Below, one piece after another: positions 16,603-25,436 of a DNA stretch of 64,000 nt; positions within the stretch are counted from its first letter, which is position 1, and each line of letters starts with the position of its first letter. Origin of the DNA: Bacillus_BD oryzisoli (GTDB lineage Bacteria; Bacillota; Bacilli; Bacillales; Cytobacillaceae); NCBI RefSeq assembly GCF_036670025.1, contig NZ_CP137640.1:2514001-2578000 (forward strand). The letters are read 5' to 3'. The notes beneath the pieces were generated by a model. The model was given only the letters and a program-made list of their open reading frames with translations. It searched no databases and was not told the DNA's origin. Both the position numbers and the translations under genes were made by a program.

Positions 16603-16713
16603 TTAGTATCCGCCACTCATGAAAGATGCACCAACAATAATTAAAAGGATAAAGAGAACAACAATTAAGGCAAAGCTGCTTCCCATTCCCCCACCGTCGT
16701 AGCTTTGGGACAT
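16603..16713 (-). CDS. YjcZ-family sporulation micro-protein
   Basis: 36 residues: MSQSYDGGGMGSS, then a single membrane helix FALIVVLFILLIIVGASF and a short MSGGY end. The Gly-rich head, one hydrophobic helix and 'G(A/S)xxxGGY' end are typical of the YjcZ/SscA family, small proteins made during spore formation and linked to coat assembly. The ATG at 16713 follows AAAGGTGGTGAAACGT. It has its own terminator and no partner genes. Short but convincing because of the family pattern and the signals on both sides. Confidence 0.88.
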   Translation of the reverse strand: MSQSYDGGGMGSSFALIVVLFILLIIVGASFMSGGY

Positions 16714-16819
16714 ACGTTTCACCACCTTTATTAAAGCTATTATAAAGTATGTGAAACTTGTCTTATTTGAAATAGACAAACATTGAAGTAAGAAAAAATA
16801 GGATTTTATTAGCTACAGT

Positions 16820-16915
16820 TCGAAGATAATACGTAATAAAAAATGTAGTTGTTGAACTAACGGGAGCAAGAGTGGAAGAAAGGGTTGCTGCGGCACCCCT
16901 TTTTCTTGTTCTGCT
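16820..16915 (+). repeat. Dispersed repeat with hairpin
   Basis: The first part copies 4083. Then AACTAACGGGAGCAAGAGTG and a GGGTTGCTGCGGCACCCC hairpin with TTTTTC. Confidence 0.65.
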
Positions 16916-17007
16916 AATGGGTAGTTTAGTGAAATAATACAATACGAAACCAGCATCGGGTATTTGCTTGAATCAGTTTTAGATATTTAAGCAAATGACC
17001 CCATAAT

Positions 17008-17040
17008 GAAAGAATCTCCAACAGAAATGGAGATTCTCCC
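17008..17040 (-). terminator. Terminator of the secreted protein gene
   Basis: GAATCTCCA TTTCTGT TGGAGATTC, followed on the minus strand by TTTCATTA. Confidence 0.65.
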
Positions 17041-17041
17041 A

Positions 17042-17685
17042 TTATTTATTAAATTTATCCTGAAACTGCTTCACAACTGCCTCTGAAATAGTATCAGCCA
17101 TTAAGATTATATGTGTGACTCCTTTGTCAATTGAAACAATTCTTGCGTTCCAATCTTTTGCTAAGCTTGAAGTTAAATCATTTGTTACTAATTTCAGATG
17201 CATATAAAGCAAATTTTTTAAATCTTCATTTTTCAAATAGGGGTTGGCACCGCTAAGGAAAGCTGCTATTTCATCAGCATTTCTATACCATTCTTTGTTT
17301 AGCTGATTCACCAAGGCTGCATTTCCGCTTTTAGCTGCATCTACAATTTTTCCCGCAATAACAATATGCTCCTTAAGCAAACTCGTAAGTTTGTTCCCAG
17401 CTTCCTCTCCGTATACTGGCTTTACAGCATTACCAATATCCTCCTGGTTTTTCAGAAGCCTAGCCAGTACCTGTTTTTGATCCTCCGTTCCAGCTGTTGT
17501 TGCACTTGTAATATAATTACTTGTCCACAATACATGGTCAATCCAAAGTCTTCTGAAATTATTTTCGAACTTTACCGCAGATTGGCTAATAATTGTACTT
17601 GTGGTTGGGCGTAGGCAATGGTAGTTCCAGTCACCATGTTTAGAGGAAATAACAAAATAAATCCCATCAACAATAATTTTTTCAT
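17042..17685 (-). pseudogene. Secreted hypothetical protein, one frameshift near the N-terminus
   Basis: The ATG at 17685 opens a clear signal peptide (MKKLLLMGFILLFPLNMVTG then TTIAYAQ). At about 17595 the frame is lost (a stop follows LLANLR) and the sequence continues in another frame as SQSAVKFENNFRRLWIDHVLW then TSNYITSATTAGTEDQKQVL and on to the stop. One missing or extra base explains it. The mature part (about 185 residues) is helical, with DVLARLLKNQEDIGNA-like and EHIVIAGKIVDAAKSG segments. It belongs to a Bacillus family of secreted proteins of unknown role, sometimes labelled glycosyltransferase without support. Could be a sequencing error. Confidence 0.75.
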
Positions 17686-17863
17686 AAAACCTTCTACTTC
17701 AAGAGTTAAAAAATGCACTTTTTATTATTGATATATGGGATTTTTTTTATGCCTAAAAATGGTTCTTCATTTCCAGCTGATCTATAAGACTTGCTTAAAG
17801 GCATATTTAAATGAGCATGTAAATATGAATAGAACAAAAGGAGTATTTCGGGGAGGTTATAGA

Positions 17864-18712
17864 ATGAACGGGGATGATACATCTTTACATGCTGATACTG
17901 GTGTTACCTCTGGATTGTTTGTTGAGCGCTCTTTAAATGAAATTCGTTTTTGGGCTAGGATCATGAAAGAACATTCTTTATTTCTTCGATTGGGTTTTAG
18001 AGCAGAGGATACTCAACTAATTCAAGAGGCTAATCAATTTTATCGCTTATTTGAACAGATCGAACAAACTGCACATTCCTTTAATAATCAAACAGACCCC
18101 GAACAAATAAGAAGATTTAATTCAGAGGTACAACAAGCTGCTACTAATATTTTCATATTTAAACGGAAAGTATTAGGACTAATTCTCACATGCAAATTGC
18201 CAGGGGCAAATAATTTCCCACTATTAGTGGACCATGTAAGTAGGGAAGCTAATTATTTTAGAAAACGATTAATTGAATTAAACGAAGGTAAATTACAAGC
18301 ACTTCCAGATGCCATTATTAAAGAAAATGTCTTCTTCTTAAGAATTATGGCAGACCATGCCAAATTTATTGGTCATCTCCTTGATCCGTCAGAAAGGAAA
18401 CTAGTTGATGTAGCACGGAATTTCAGCAATGATTTTGATCAATTGCTGTTTCAAGCAAGGGACTTAGAATCTATGAGGCCACAATCTCAAACAGTTCCTC
18501 TTTTAGATCAATTCCTTGATCAAAATCGGGTGTCGGTCGCATCTCTTAGGGACTTCAAGAAAACAGCTCGTGATTTAATTGAGCAATGTAAAATAAAGAG
18601 CATTATTCATCCCCTTTTAGCAGACCATGTTTTCCGTGAAGCTGATAGGTTCCTAGAAATTATTGATATGTTTGACGCACATCTTACAGGAGGCAGCTCA
18701 CAGCCTGGATAA
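17864..18712 (+). CDS. DUF2935 family protein
   Basis: 282 residues from the ATG at 17864, which follows GGGGAGG; the longer frame from 17735 has no ribosome binding site. The protein consists of two similar all-helical halves, each with a 'LNEIRFWARIMKEHSLFLRLG' or 'ENVFFLRIMADHAKFIGHLLDPSE' start and a 'HPLLADHVFREADRFLE' or 'PLLVDHVSREANYFRK' end. This is the DUF2935 pattern. The conserved His and Glu residues in these helices (EH, DH, REA) resemble four-helix ferritin-like metal sites, and metal binding is likely but unproven. Common in spore-forming Firmicutes. Transcribed alone, with a terminator. Confidence 0.9.
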   Translation: MNGDDTSLHADTGVTSGLFVERSLNEIRFWARIMKEHSLFLRLGFRAEDTQLIQEANQFYRLFEQIEQTAHSFNNQTDPEQIRRFNSEVQQAATNIFIFKRKVLGLILTCKLPGANNFPLLVDHVSREANYFRKRLIELNEGKLQALPDAIIKENVFFLRIMADHAKFIGHLLDPSERKLVDVARNFSNDFDQLLFQARDLESMRPQSQTVPLLDQFLDQNRVSVASLRDFKKTARDLIEQCKIKSIIHPLLADHVFREADRFLEIIDMFDAHLTGGSSQPG

Positions 18713-18718
18713 TATTTT

Positions 18719-18752
18719 AGATGAAGATCGCTGTGGCGATCTTTTTCTTGTG
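18719..18752 (+). terminator. Terminator after the DUF2935 gene
   Basis: AAGATCGC TGTG GCGATCTTTTTC. Confidence 0.88.
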
Positions 18753-19067
18753 GTACGAAAGGGGCAGGTTAATTCAAGAAAAAAAACACAAGAAATCCCA
18801 ATATCTAGGACTGAAAAAATGTATTATCTTTAATGAGTAGGACCATTTTATGTAAAATAGTTACCGTATACAACCATCAATCATGTTGGAACAAATAAAT
18901 GCGAAAAACGGAAAGTAGCTTCTATTGTGAAGGATTTTTCTTTGTAAAATTATCCAATATTAGGTATACTTGTTTTTGGTATGACTACGTTCGTTTTACA
19001 ATGTTTCAAGTAGTGAAAATATAATAATGAGTCAACAGAATAATAATCGTTGAAGAGGATGGATCGC
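18753..19067. other. Intergenic region without a gene
   Basis: No supported open frame. The region carries the presumed promoter of the AHSA1 gene; TTGGTATGACTACG...TATAATAATG near 18970..19027 is promoter-like. Confidence 0.35.
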
Positions 19068-19568
19068 ATGGCAAAAACATCAATAACAACCCTTAATATG
19101 AAACGCAAATTTGATGTACCAGCAGAAAAAGTTTTTGACGCGTGGACTAAAGCAGATATGATTAAAAAATGGATGTTCACCATGGAACATACGAATAAAG
19201 TGGCAGAGAGTGATCCTCGTGTAGCTGGAACATGGGAAATTGTGGATCATCGAGATGGGAAAGATTACCGAGCTATTGGAGAATACAAAGTGGTGGAACC
19301 ACCAACGAAACTCGTTTTCACATTCAAAATGCCTCAATTTAGTGATTTAGAAGACGACATTACAGTGGAGATCGAATCGCTTGAATCAGGCTGTGAAATG
19401 ATTTTCACACAAGAAATTAACGTGATCCACGAAGAAGGTTGGACCACAGAAGATATTGAAAAAGCACATAAAGATTGGAAAAAAGAGACTGAACAAGGTT
19501 GGCATTATATGTTTTTAGGTTTGAAGGAATTAGTAGAAACAGGAAAAATTACATATCCATCATTTTAA
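19068..19568 (+). CDS. AHSA1/SRPBCC-domain protein
   Basis: 166 residues from the ATG at 19068 (GAGGATGGATCGC before it); a TTG at 19050 would add six residues. The START/SRPBCC fold of the AHSA1 type is evident: KRKFDVPAEKVFDAWTKADMIKKWMF, then RVAGTWEIVDHRDGKDYRAIGEYKVVEPPTKLVFTF, and a C-terminal helix GWHYMFLGLKELVETGK. Members bind hydrophobic ligands in a deep cavity; most bacterial ones have no known ligand and several sit with ArsR regulators, which is not the case here. A second, unrelated-looking member is at 34448..34885. Confidence 0.9.
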   Translation: MAKTSITTLNMKRKFDVPAEKVFDAWTKADMIKKWMFTMEHTNKVAESDPRVAGTWEIVDHRDGKDYRAIGEYKVVEPPTKLVFTFKMPQFSDLEDDITVEIESLESGCEMIFTQEINVIHEEGWTTEDIEKAHKDWKKETEQGWHYMFLGLKELVETGKITYPSF

Positions 19569-19829
19569 TATAAATTAAAGGTAACAAAGGTTTTACTTAA
19601 TCTGGATAAAGCCTTTCATATGTAAAAGATGTCTAGGAACAATTGAACTAAGATTAAATTTTATTCACCAAAATGGTGCTTTAATGTAAGAATAATCATA
19701 GAAATAATTAGACTTTTTTATAAAAGATTGATCTCGAAAATACAAATTATAAACGAAATTATAAATGCGAGACAAGAGAATGTCGGCAATGTGGAATGAA
19801 AAAGAATATATGAGAAGAAAACAAGAAAG

Positions 19830-19860
19830 AGAAGGGTTATCCTTCTCTTTAAATATGATC
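19830..19860 (-). terminator. Terminator after the cold-shock gene
   Basis: AAAGAGAAGG ATAA CCCTTCTCTTT followed on the minus strand by CTTGTTTTC. Confidence 0.75.
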
Positions 19861-19862
19861 AA

Positions 19863-20063
19863 TTATAATTTACGTACGTTAGTAGCTTGAGGGCCACGTT
19901 GACCTTGCTCAATGTCAAATTCAACTTCTTGACCTTCATCTAGAGTTTTAAAGCCTTCACTTTGAATAGCGCTGAAATGTACGAATACATCATCTCCGCC
20001 TTCTTGCTCAATAAATCCAAAACCTTTTTCACCGTTAAACCATTTAACTTTACCAGTTGCCAT
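19863..20063 (-). CDS. Cold-shock protein (CspA family)
   Basis: 66 residues, a single cold-shock (OB-fold) domain: GKVKWFNGEKGFGFIEQEGGDDVFVHFSAI with RNP1 (KGFGFI) and RNP2 (VFVHF). The protein ends RGPQATNVRKL. It binds single-stranded RNA and DNA and melts RNA structure in the cold or in stationary phase. Start after TTAGGAGGATTTTTTTA. The mRNA probably has a leader of more than 100 bases (20064..20210) with a possible CTGTAAC...GTTACAG stem, as usual for thermoregulated csp genes. It is closest in form to Bacillus CspB/CspC/CspD; which one cannot be said. Confidence 0.96.
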   Translation of the reverse strand: MATGKVKWFNGEKGFGFIEQEGGDDVFVHFSAIQSEGFKTLDEGQEVEFDIEQGQRGPQATNVRKL

Positions 20064-20373
20064 TAAAAAAATCCTCCTAAAATTTTATCGACCATTTTAC
20101 AAATGACAAAATAAAGTAAAAACTGTAACCTCTATGAAGATTTAATTTTGCTATCTCCGTTAAAGTTACAGCTCCTTTAAATCTCTATCGCAAAAGTAAA
20201 ATGGTTTAAAGGCACTATAGCATTTCACCAATCCAAAAGCAAATAATGGCTTGAAAATAAGGATCTGTTAAACGATATTGTTGATTTTCTTCTTAAGCTA
20301 AACCAGTTATTAATTGAAGAAGGAAATATGATTAACAAGAAAGAATAAGAAAAGAATCATTAATATGGGGAGG
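20064..20373. other. csp 5' leader and a degenerate repeat
   Basis: No gene. The minus-strand part next to csp is its probable structured leader. 20245..20340 is AT-rich and loosely resembles 15505..15575 (TCTTCTTAAGCTAAACCAG, ATTAATTGAAGAAGGAAA). Confidence 0.4.
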
Positions 20374-20564
20374 GTGGAAACGATTAAAGCAGCTATATTT
20401 GATTTAGATGGAATATTGCTAATAGGGATGAATCAGTTGAAATGTTCATAAATACTCGATATGACAGGTTAAATAAATTGGTAGGTCATATTCCGATGGA
20501 GAAAGTGGTAGAAAATGGTCTTTCCCCTGTGGTCGACCAACTCATTGAAACAGGAAATCTTTGA
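20374..20564 (+). pseudogene. HAD-superfamily hydrolase N-terminal remnant
   Basis: The GTG at 20374 after GGGGAGG reads VETIKAAIFDLDGILL, the HAD motif I (DxD) region. After a one-base loss the other frame continues NRDESVEMFINTRYDRLNKLVGHIPMEKV. This is the first quarter of a HAD phosphatase; motifs II-IV are missing and the frame ends at 20564. Not functional. Confidence 0.75.
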
Positions 20565-20679
20565 CTAAATATTGCTGAATTTTTCTTGAATTTTAGCTTT
20601 TTCACTAGTATTGTTTTCACTTAACCCTAAACGAGGGCGGTTAGTTAAAAAAGAAAAATCCAATCTCTTTCATGATGGA

Positions 20680-20718
20680 AACGAAAAATCCCCAAAGTAA
20701 TCTTTACTTGGGGAGATG
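20680..20718 (-). terminator. Terminator overlapping the VanW gene stop
   Basis: CCCCAAGTAA AGA TTACTTTGGGG followed on the minus strand by ATTTTTCG; the stem includes the stop codon. Confidence 0.8.
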
Positions 20719-21603
20719 TCGTACATAAGGAAGGGATGGAACTTCCTTCGGAGAATATGTAATTACATCAGAAGAATAGATTTCAATTATTATTTTGTTT
20801 TTTAACGTTTTTGCAAGGATAAGTATAGGTTGATTGTAATCATTTTTAAAGATTAAATCAGGTCCATTCCAACTTATAGTGGCATCCCGCTTTGGTGGAA
20901 CGTATGAAACCTCTCGACTGTGTGAATAGCGCTGAACAACATTTAATCCTGCATTATCAACTGCATTAAATAGGGTAGATGATACTTGACAAATTCCGCC
21001 TCCAATATCTTCTGAAAATTCTCCTTTTACTATTACAGTGGCAGGCATATATCCTTTTCCTGCTGTTCTTTCTCCAACCACTTTATTAAAGGAAAAAGTT
21101 TCACCTGGAAAAAGAACAAAATTATTAATAGCTTTTGCAGCAAGATAAATATTGTTTTTTCTCTCTTTGTTACTGGAATTGAAGAATGTGACATACTCCC
21201 CAATCTTTTCACTTCTAATATTTCCAAGTAATTCACTGTCGACCTTGGGATAAATGGCTTCTAAGGGGACTTCTAATTTAGATGAACCATTATTAAAATA
21301 ATACGAGAAAATTTTTTCCGTGAATACTTGGCGGTTTAAACGATAACCCACTTGTTCTGGTAAAATGTTTCCGTTATTATCTATAATTGCATTTTTAGGA
21401 TTTTTAGTAACCTGTTGGTCTAAATTGTCCATGCATTTTTCAATCTTTTCTGTATCTAATATTGGCAATACAGGGAACCGCATCGAAAAGTTAGTATGGT
21501 TGACAACGGAAATTTGATGACAGTTTTTAGTGACATCTTCTAGCATGTTCACTTGTTGTGAGAAAATTATTAGCCCAAGCATCCAACTGAAATTCATTTG
21601 CAT
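20704..21603 (-). CDS. VanW family protein
   Basis: 299 residues. A hydrophobic N-terminus (WMLGLIIFSQQ) may act as a weak signal. Residues about 75-165 resemble the preceding PG_binding_4-like domain, with a YPKVDSELLGNIRSEKIGEYVTFF junction. The VanW domain follows: NNFVLFPGETFSFNKVVGERTAGKGY, IGGGICQVSSTLFNAVDNAGLNVVQRYSHSREVSYVPPKRDATISW and DLIFKNDYNQPILILA. VanW occurs in vancomycin-resistance clusters and, like YoaR, in ordinary Bacillus genomes. It probably acts on or near the cell wall, but the biochemical role is unknown. Single gene with its own terminator. Confidence 0.9.
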   Translation of the reverse strand: MQMNFSWMLGLIIFSQQVNMLEDVTKNCHQISVVNHTNFSMRFPVLPILDTEKIEKCMDNLDQQVTKNPKNAIIDNNGNILPEQVGYRLNRQVFTEKIFSYYFNNGSSKLEVPLEAIYPKVDSELLGNIRSEKIGEYVTFFNSSNKERKNNIYLAAKAINNFVLFPGETFSFNKVVGERTAGKGYMPATVIVKGEFSEDIGGGICQVSSTLFNAVDNAGLNVVQRYSHSREVSYVPPKRDATISWNGPDLIFKNDYNQPILILAKTLKNKIIIEIYSSDVITYSPKEVPSLPYVRHLPK

Positions 21604-21705
21604 AAAACCTCCCTATTCTAATTATGATTAAAAATCTCCTTTTCATGTAATTGGAGCTGTACTTTTATTAAGGTCATTTCTGGAAAGGAATCCTTTTGCT
21701 GCAAA

Positions 21706-21790
21706 TATTGTGAAGAAATGTATTTAAGGTAATGGGGGTGCAAGAGTTTAAGATCCATCTGCCTTTTTTGGTGGCTTTTCTTTTTGTAGT
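21706..21790 (+). repeat. Dispersed repeat with hairpin
   Basis: TGTGAAGAAATGTATTTAAGG, TAATGGGGGTGCAAGAGTTTAAG and a hairpin CTGCCTTTTTTGGTGGCTTTTC. It is almost the same as 25246. A 61-codon frame over it is not a gene. Confidence 0.65.
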
Positions 21791-21884
21791 AATGTGGCGG
21801 GTATGTTCAATGACACTGTAAAAGATAAAGTGAACAAATAAAAAGAGACAGTATACCACGCTGCCTCTTTTGGTATTGTTAAGA

Positions 21885-22199
21885 TTATTTAATCTCCTCT
21901 CGTGTAATGATTCTATGTTTTAATTCTAAATTCATATCTAAAATGCCTATGACAATTTGATTATCTTCGGTCACTGTTATGTATCTAAAATAATAATCAT
22001 CAGATATCAACAAATCGTTGTCATTCGTTGTTTTTTCCATTTTGGCAAATACATCTACTGTGTATTCAAGTTGGAAAAAATCATCCAATCCTTTACTAGA
22101 GCTCCCAACCCAGTTATATAGAAAATCTTTCAGTGTGATTTGTTCAATCACCGATAATTGTTTCTTGAATTTTAACTTATCTACTGTTACGCTTATCAT
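21885..22199 (-). CDS. Hypothetical protein (complete copy)
   Basis: 104 residues, ATG at 22199 with GGAGTG upstream. The protein is acidic, with an N-terminal helix (KFKKQLSVIEQITLKDFLYNW) and alternating strands (FRYITVTEDNQIVIGILDM). It ends in a charged tail RIITREEIK. No known domain or signal. The partial copy at 1..204 differs at a few positions, all compatible with coding, so both copies may be under selection. Perhaps a small cytoplasmic partner or immunity-type protein; there is no direct evidence. Confidence 0.7.
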   Translation of the reverse strand: MISVTVDKLKFKKQLSVIEQITLKDFLYNWVGSSSKGLDDFFQLEYTVDVFAKMEKTTNDNDLLISDDYYFRYITVTEDNQIVIGILDMNLELKHRIITREEIK

Positions 22200-22335
22200 C
22201 TTCCCACTCCTTAACGAGTATTAATTGTATATACTGAGGCTTTTACCAACAATGCCATTTGCGTAACTTTCAGTTTACAGTTTAGTTACAAGCCTAATAT
22301 CAACCCAAAAAACACACTTCTACTCTTGTTTTTGA
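21994..22335. repeat. Long duplicated segment, copy 2
   Basis: Partner of 1..335: part of the hypothetical gene and about 130 bases upstream. Confidence 0.8.
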
Positions 22336-22344
22336 ATTGTAGGT

Positions 22345-22425
22345 TTGTGAAAAATACACTTAAACAATAGAGCAGGTTTGTTGAATAAGAATGTGCTGCT
22401 GCGGCAGCTCTTTTTTATTTTTGTA
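22345..22425 (+). repeat. Dispersed repeat (reference copy) with terminator hairpin
   Basis: TGTGAAAAATACACTTAAAC AATAGAGCAGGTTTGTTGAATAAG followed by GCTGCTGCGGCAGC and TCTTTTTTATTTTT. The family consensus in this window is TGTGAA(g/a)AAATNCACTTAAA then CTAACGGG(T)GCAAGAG, a variable middle, a GC-rich hairpin and a T run. Members at 1602, 11541, 14588, 16430, 16820, 21706, 25246, 29560, 30855 and 34868. Confidence 0.65.
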
Positions 22426-22561
22426 AAAAAATAATACCCCATATACCCCCGCAAAGTTAAGAGTTGTTACGAACCTATATAATGGGCTCAAGTAAATTAA
22501 CATCCAACTGTAGATTTGTAGAGCTTGATCAAATTTGTAAGTTTTATATGAGGGAGTTAGT

Positions 22562-22792
22562 ATGAAGGAATTTATAGTTTGTTATACCTTAGAGGATGAT
22601 ATTAAACGAGAAAGAATAATGAAAGAGGCAGATATTAGTAAGGAGCAAGTTATACAAGAAATAATAGAAAAGATTGAACAGCGCAAATGCTTTCTTACGA
22701 AAGGTGACCATGGGGATTATTGGATCAATCGTTCTTCAATCCGTTATATAGGAGTTCATGAAAAAGATGACCCGAAAATTTATTCACATTAA
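22562..22792 (+). CDS. Small hypothetical protein
   Basis: 76 residues, ATG after GAGGGAGTTAGT. Pattern: strand (EFIVCYTLEDD), two helices rich in Glu/Lys/Ile (ISKEQVIQEIIEKIEQRK), then a strand-turn with WINRSSIRYIGVHEKDDP. It looks like a small cytoplasmic alpha/beta protein. No family recognised. It lies 70 bases upstream of the penicillin-binding protein gene, on the same strand, and could share its transcript. Confidence 0.65.
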   Translation: MKEFIVCYTLEDDIKRERIMKEADISKEQVIQEIIEKIEQRKCFLTKGDHGDYWINRSSIRYIGVHEKDDPKIYSH

Positions 22793-22861
22793 ACGATAAT
22801 ATCGGCACAGGCTTTTTATCGTAAATTAACTTTAATTATCTTTAAATGGGAGAGAACATGA

Positions 22862-25054
22862 ATGTCAGAAGAAGAGTATCAAACTCGTGAGGAACGAAAA
22901 AAAGCGGAAAAAATAAACCAAAATAAACAAAAAAGTATTGGAATACTGAAAAAAGGATCGTTGTTAAAAAAAATAGTCATTGTCTGTTTGGTACTCGGTC
23001 TTGTATCAACAGGAGCAGGAGCCATTACGTTCGCTTCAATGATTATGGGTACACCTACTTTAGATTCTTCTAAGCTACTTGATCCACTTTCAACTAAATT
23101 TTATGATAAAGACGGAAATTTCCTTTATGAATACGGGAAGGAAAAACGGACAAAAATTACTTACAATCAAGTGCCAAAAGTGCTGGAACATGCCTTTATT
23201 GCCACCGAGGATTCCCATTTTTACGAACATTTTGGGATCGACCTCAAAAGGACAACTAAGGCGATTTTGGTGAACGTAACCGGGGATTTCGGATCTCAGG
23301 GAGGTAGTACGATTACACAACAAGTCATTAAAAATTCTATGTTGTCTTCAGAGAAAACACTGAAACGTAAAGTGCAAGAATGGGACTTAGCGTATCAGTT
23401 GGAAAAAAAATATTCCAAGCATGACATCTTAATGATGTATTTAAATAAAATCTACCTTGGAAATGGCTCTTACGGAGTGGCTGCAGCAGCGAAGAATTAC
23501 TACGGTATTGAGTCCAATGATTTGAAAAAAATGACGCTTGCGCAGGCAGCGATGATAGCTGGACTGACACAGAGTCCGAATAATTATGATCCAACCATAC
23601 CGGAAAACAAAGAGGCAGCCACGAAGCGGCGTCATATTGTCTTAAGCTCAATGCTTCGAGATGGCTATATCACGGAAAAACAAATGAAGGAAGCAGAGAA
23701 AGTTCCTGTAACAGAGGGACTTGTAGCTAAAAAAACGCAGCAAAGTATGCCTTATGAAGCATTTTTGGATGCAGCTGTTAAAGAGGTAAAGGGAAAACTG
23801 AAGGATGTCGACATCAGCGAAGACGGATTGTCGATTTATACAACTCTGGATCCAAAGGCACAGGATTTTGCGGACAAAATGTTGAATACCAGTGAAATCA
23901 TTGCCTATCCAGATGCAAACTTTCAGGGAGCCTTCGTTTTTTTAGATACCAAAACAGGTGAAGTCAGGGCAATTGGGAGTGGTCGAAATGACTATAAAGC
24001 TCAATTCTTAGGTCACAACTTTGCCATCGATATCAAACGTCAACCAGGATCATCCTTTAAGCCGATTTTTGATTATGGACCTGCAATTGAAAACTTAAAA
24101 TGGTCCACTGCTCATTTGATTAATGACCAGGAGACAACTTATTCGACGGGTCAGCCCATTTCCAACTGGGATCATCAATATCATGGAATGCTGACAATAA
24201 GGACGGCACTGCAAAATTCATATAATATCCCGGCACTGCTCACATTGAGAGAAGTTGGGATGGATAAGGCTAAGAGTTTTGCAGAACAACTTGGCATTAC
24301 GTTTAAAAGTAATGAAGTATATGAATCCTACTCGATCGGCAGCAATACCGTTAGTCCTTTAGACATGGCAGGGGGCTACAGTGCTTTTGGAAACAACGGT
24401 CTATACAATAAACCGCATTTTGTCCAAAAGGTTATTTTTGCCGATGGCGCAGTCGTTAATTTTGCGGAGAAATCAAAACGTGTTATGCAGGATTACACTG
24501 CCTATATGGTAACTGATATGTTACGCACAGTCGTAAATGCTGGGACAGGAACAACTGCAAATGTTCCCGAACTGGATGTTGCCGGGAAAACAGGTACAAC
24601 CAATTTTGATGAAAAAACTCGAGCTAAATATGGATACCCAAGCTCAGCTACAAATGATAGCTGGTTTGCAGGGTATACACCTCAATACACCATGGCTGTC
24701 TGGACGGGTTACGCTCAAAACGGACAGGGTAACTATATGAGTGGAGATACGACTAAAATCTCACAGTTAATGTTTAAAGCAATGATGGAAGCTTTCGGAA
24801 CAGACACAGCAAATTTTCAGCAACCAGAAAGTGTCTACAGAGTGAATAATGAACTTTATATAAAAGGAATTGATTCTGCAGAAGTTCCACCAAAGGACGA
24901 CAATGTAATAATTCATCCTAATAATGGAGGAATTAAAGAGGAAGAGAAACTAAATAAAGAGGAAGAAAAACTAAATAAAAAGGAAGAAAAACTGAAAAAA
25001 GAGGAAGAGAAGTCCAGTAAAAAGGAAGAGGAAAAGAAACAAAAGCATGGTTAG
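22862..25054 (+). CDS. Class A penicillin-binding protein
   Basis: 730 residues. A cytoplasmic basic tail (1-35) and one membrane anchor (37-60) precede a glycosyltransferase (GT51) domain with IATEDSHFYEHFGID (catalytic Glu116), GGSTITQQVIKN and RKVQEWDLAYQLEKKYSK. The transpeptidase domain has PGSSFKP (Ser397, Lys400), SYN (453-455) and KTGTT (576-578), so all key residues are present. It polymerises and cross-links peptidoglycan outside the membrane. The C-terminus is a long Lys/Glu tail with three KEEEKLNK-type repeats, probably a coiled or surface-interacting segment. The length is nearer the PbpF/PBP2c class than 914-residue PBP1. ATG follows GGGAGAGAACATGA. Confidence 0.96.
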   Translation: MSEEEYQTREERKKAEKINQNKQKSIGILKKGSLLKKIVIVCLVLGLVSTGAGAITFASMIMGTPTLDSSKLLDPLSTKFYDKDGNFLYEYGKEKRTKITYNQVPKVLEHAFIATEDSHFYEHFGIDLKRTTKAILVNVTGDFGSQGGSTITQQVIKNSMLSSEKTLKRKVQEWDLAYQLEKKYSKHDILMMYLNKIYLGNGSYGVAAAAKNYYGIESNDLKKMTLAQAAMIAGLTQSPNNYDPTIPENKEAATKRRHIVLSSMLRDGYITEKQMKEAEKVPVTEGLVAKKTQQSMPYEAFLDAAVKEVKGKLKDVDISEDGLSIYTTLDPKAQDFADKMLNTSEIIAYPDANFQGAFVFLDTKTGEVRAIGSGRNDYKAQFLGHNFAIDIKRQPGSSFKPIFDYGPAIENLKWSTAHLINDQETTYSTGQPISNWDHQYHGMLTIRTALQNSYNIPALLTLREVGMDKAKSFAEQLGITFKSNEVYESYSIGSNTVSPLDMAGGYSAFGNNGLYNKPHFVQKVIFADGAVVNFAEKSKRVMQDYTAYMVTDMLRTVVNAGTGTTANVPELDVAGKTGTTNFDEKTRAKYGYPSSATNDSWFAGYTPQYTMAVWTGYAQNGQGNYMSGDTTKISQLMFKAMMEAFGTDTANFQQPESVYRVNNELYIKGIDSAEVPPKDDNVIIHPNNGGIKEEEKLNKEEEKLNKKEEKLKKEEEKSSKKEEEKKQKHG

Positions 25055-25171
25055 ATAGATATTTTTTTCTTACCATTGTTCCACTTTATTAATAGGGTGA
25101 TTTCACCTATTAAGACAATAGATAGTTAATCCGAAAATCTCGTCAAATTCAAAATAAACTTAACAGATTAA

Positions 25172-25208
25172 ATACAAAAGACTGTTAGTTATACGGTCTT
25201 TTGTATGT
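25172..25208 (+). terminator. Terminator after the penicillin-binding protein gene
   Basis: ACAAAAGACTGT TAGTT ATACGGTCTTTTGT. Confidence 0.75.
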
Positions 25209-25245
25209 GGAAGCAAAATCCCCCAATTATTTATGTTACATAAGA

Positions 25246-25325
25246 ATGTGAAGAAATGTACTTAAAGTAATGGGTGCAAGAGTTGAATATCTGACTGCCA
25301 TTTTCGGCGGTCTTTTTGTTTATCC
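25246..25325 (+). repeat. Dispersed repeat with hairpin
   Basis: TGTGAAGAAATGTACTTAAAG, TAATGGGTGCAAGAGTTGAAT, then CTGCCATTTTCGGCGGTCTTTTTG. Confidence 0.65.
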
Positions 25326-25436
25326 GTACTTTATTGTCACTCATTAAATTCAAAATTTCATTTTCCTAAGGAATTTTTAATCAATGTAGTTCGTATAATC
25401 GATAAGTGAAAGCATAAAAAAGGTGGGAACAATTCT

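Noticed and set aside
21674..21859. 61-codon minus-strand frame
   Set aside because: Antisense to a dispersed repeat with a terminator hairpin.
22433..22455. ATACCCCATATACCCCCGC as a third CsoR-type operator
   Set aside because: The half-sites are direct, not inverted, there is no TTGACG in front and no metal gene behind it; too weak to list.
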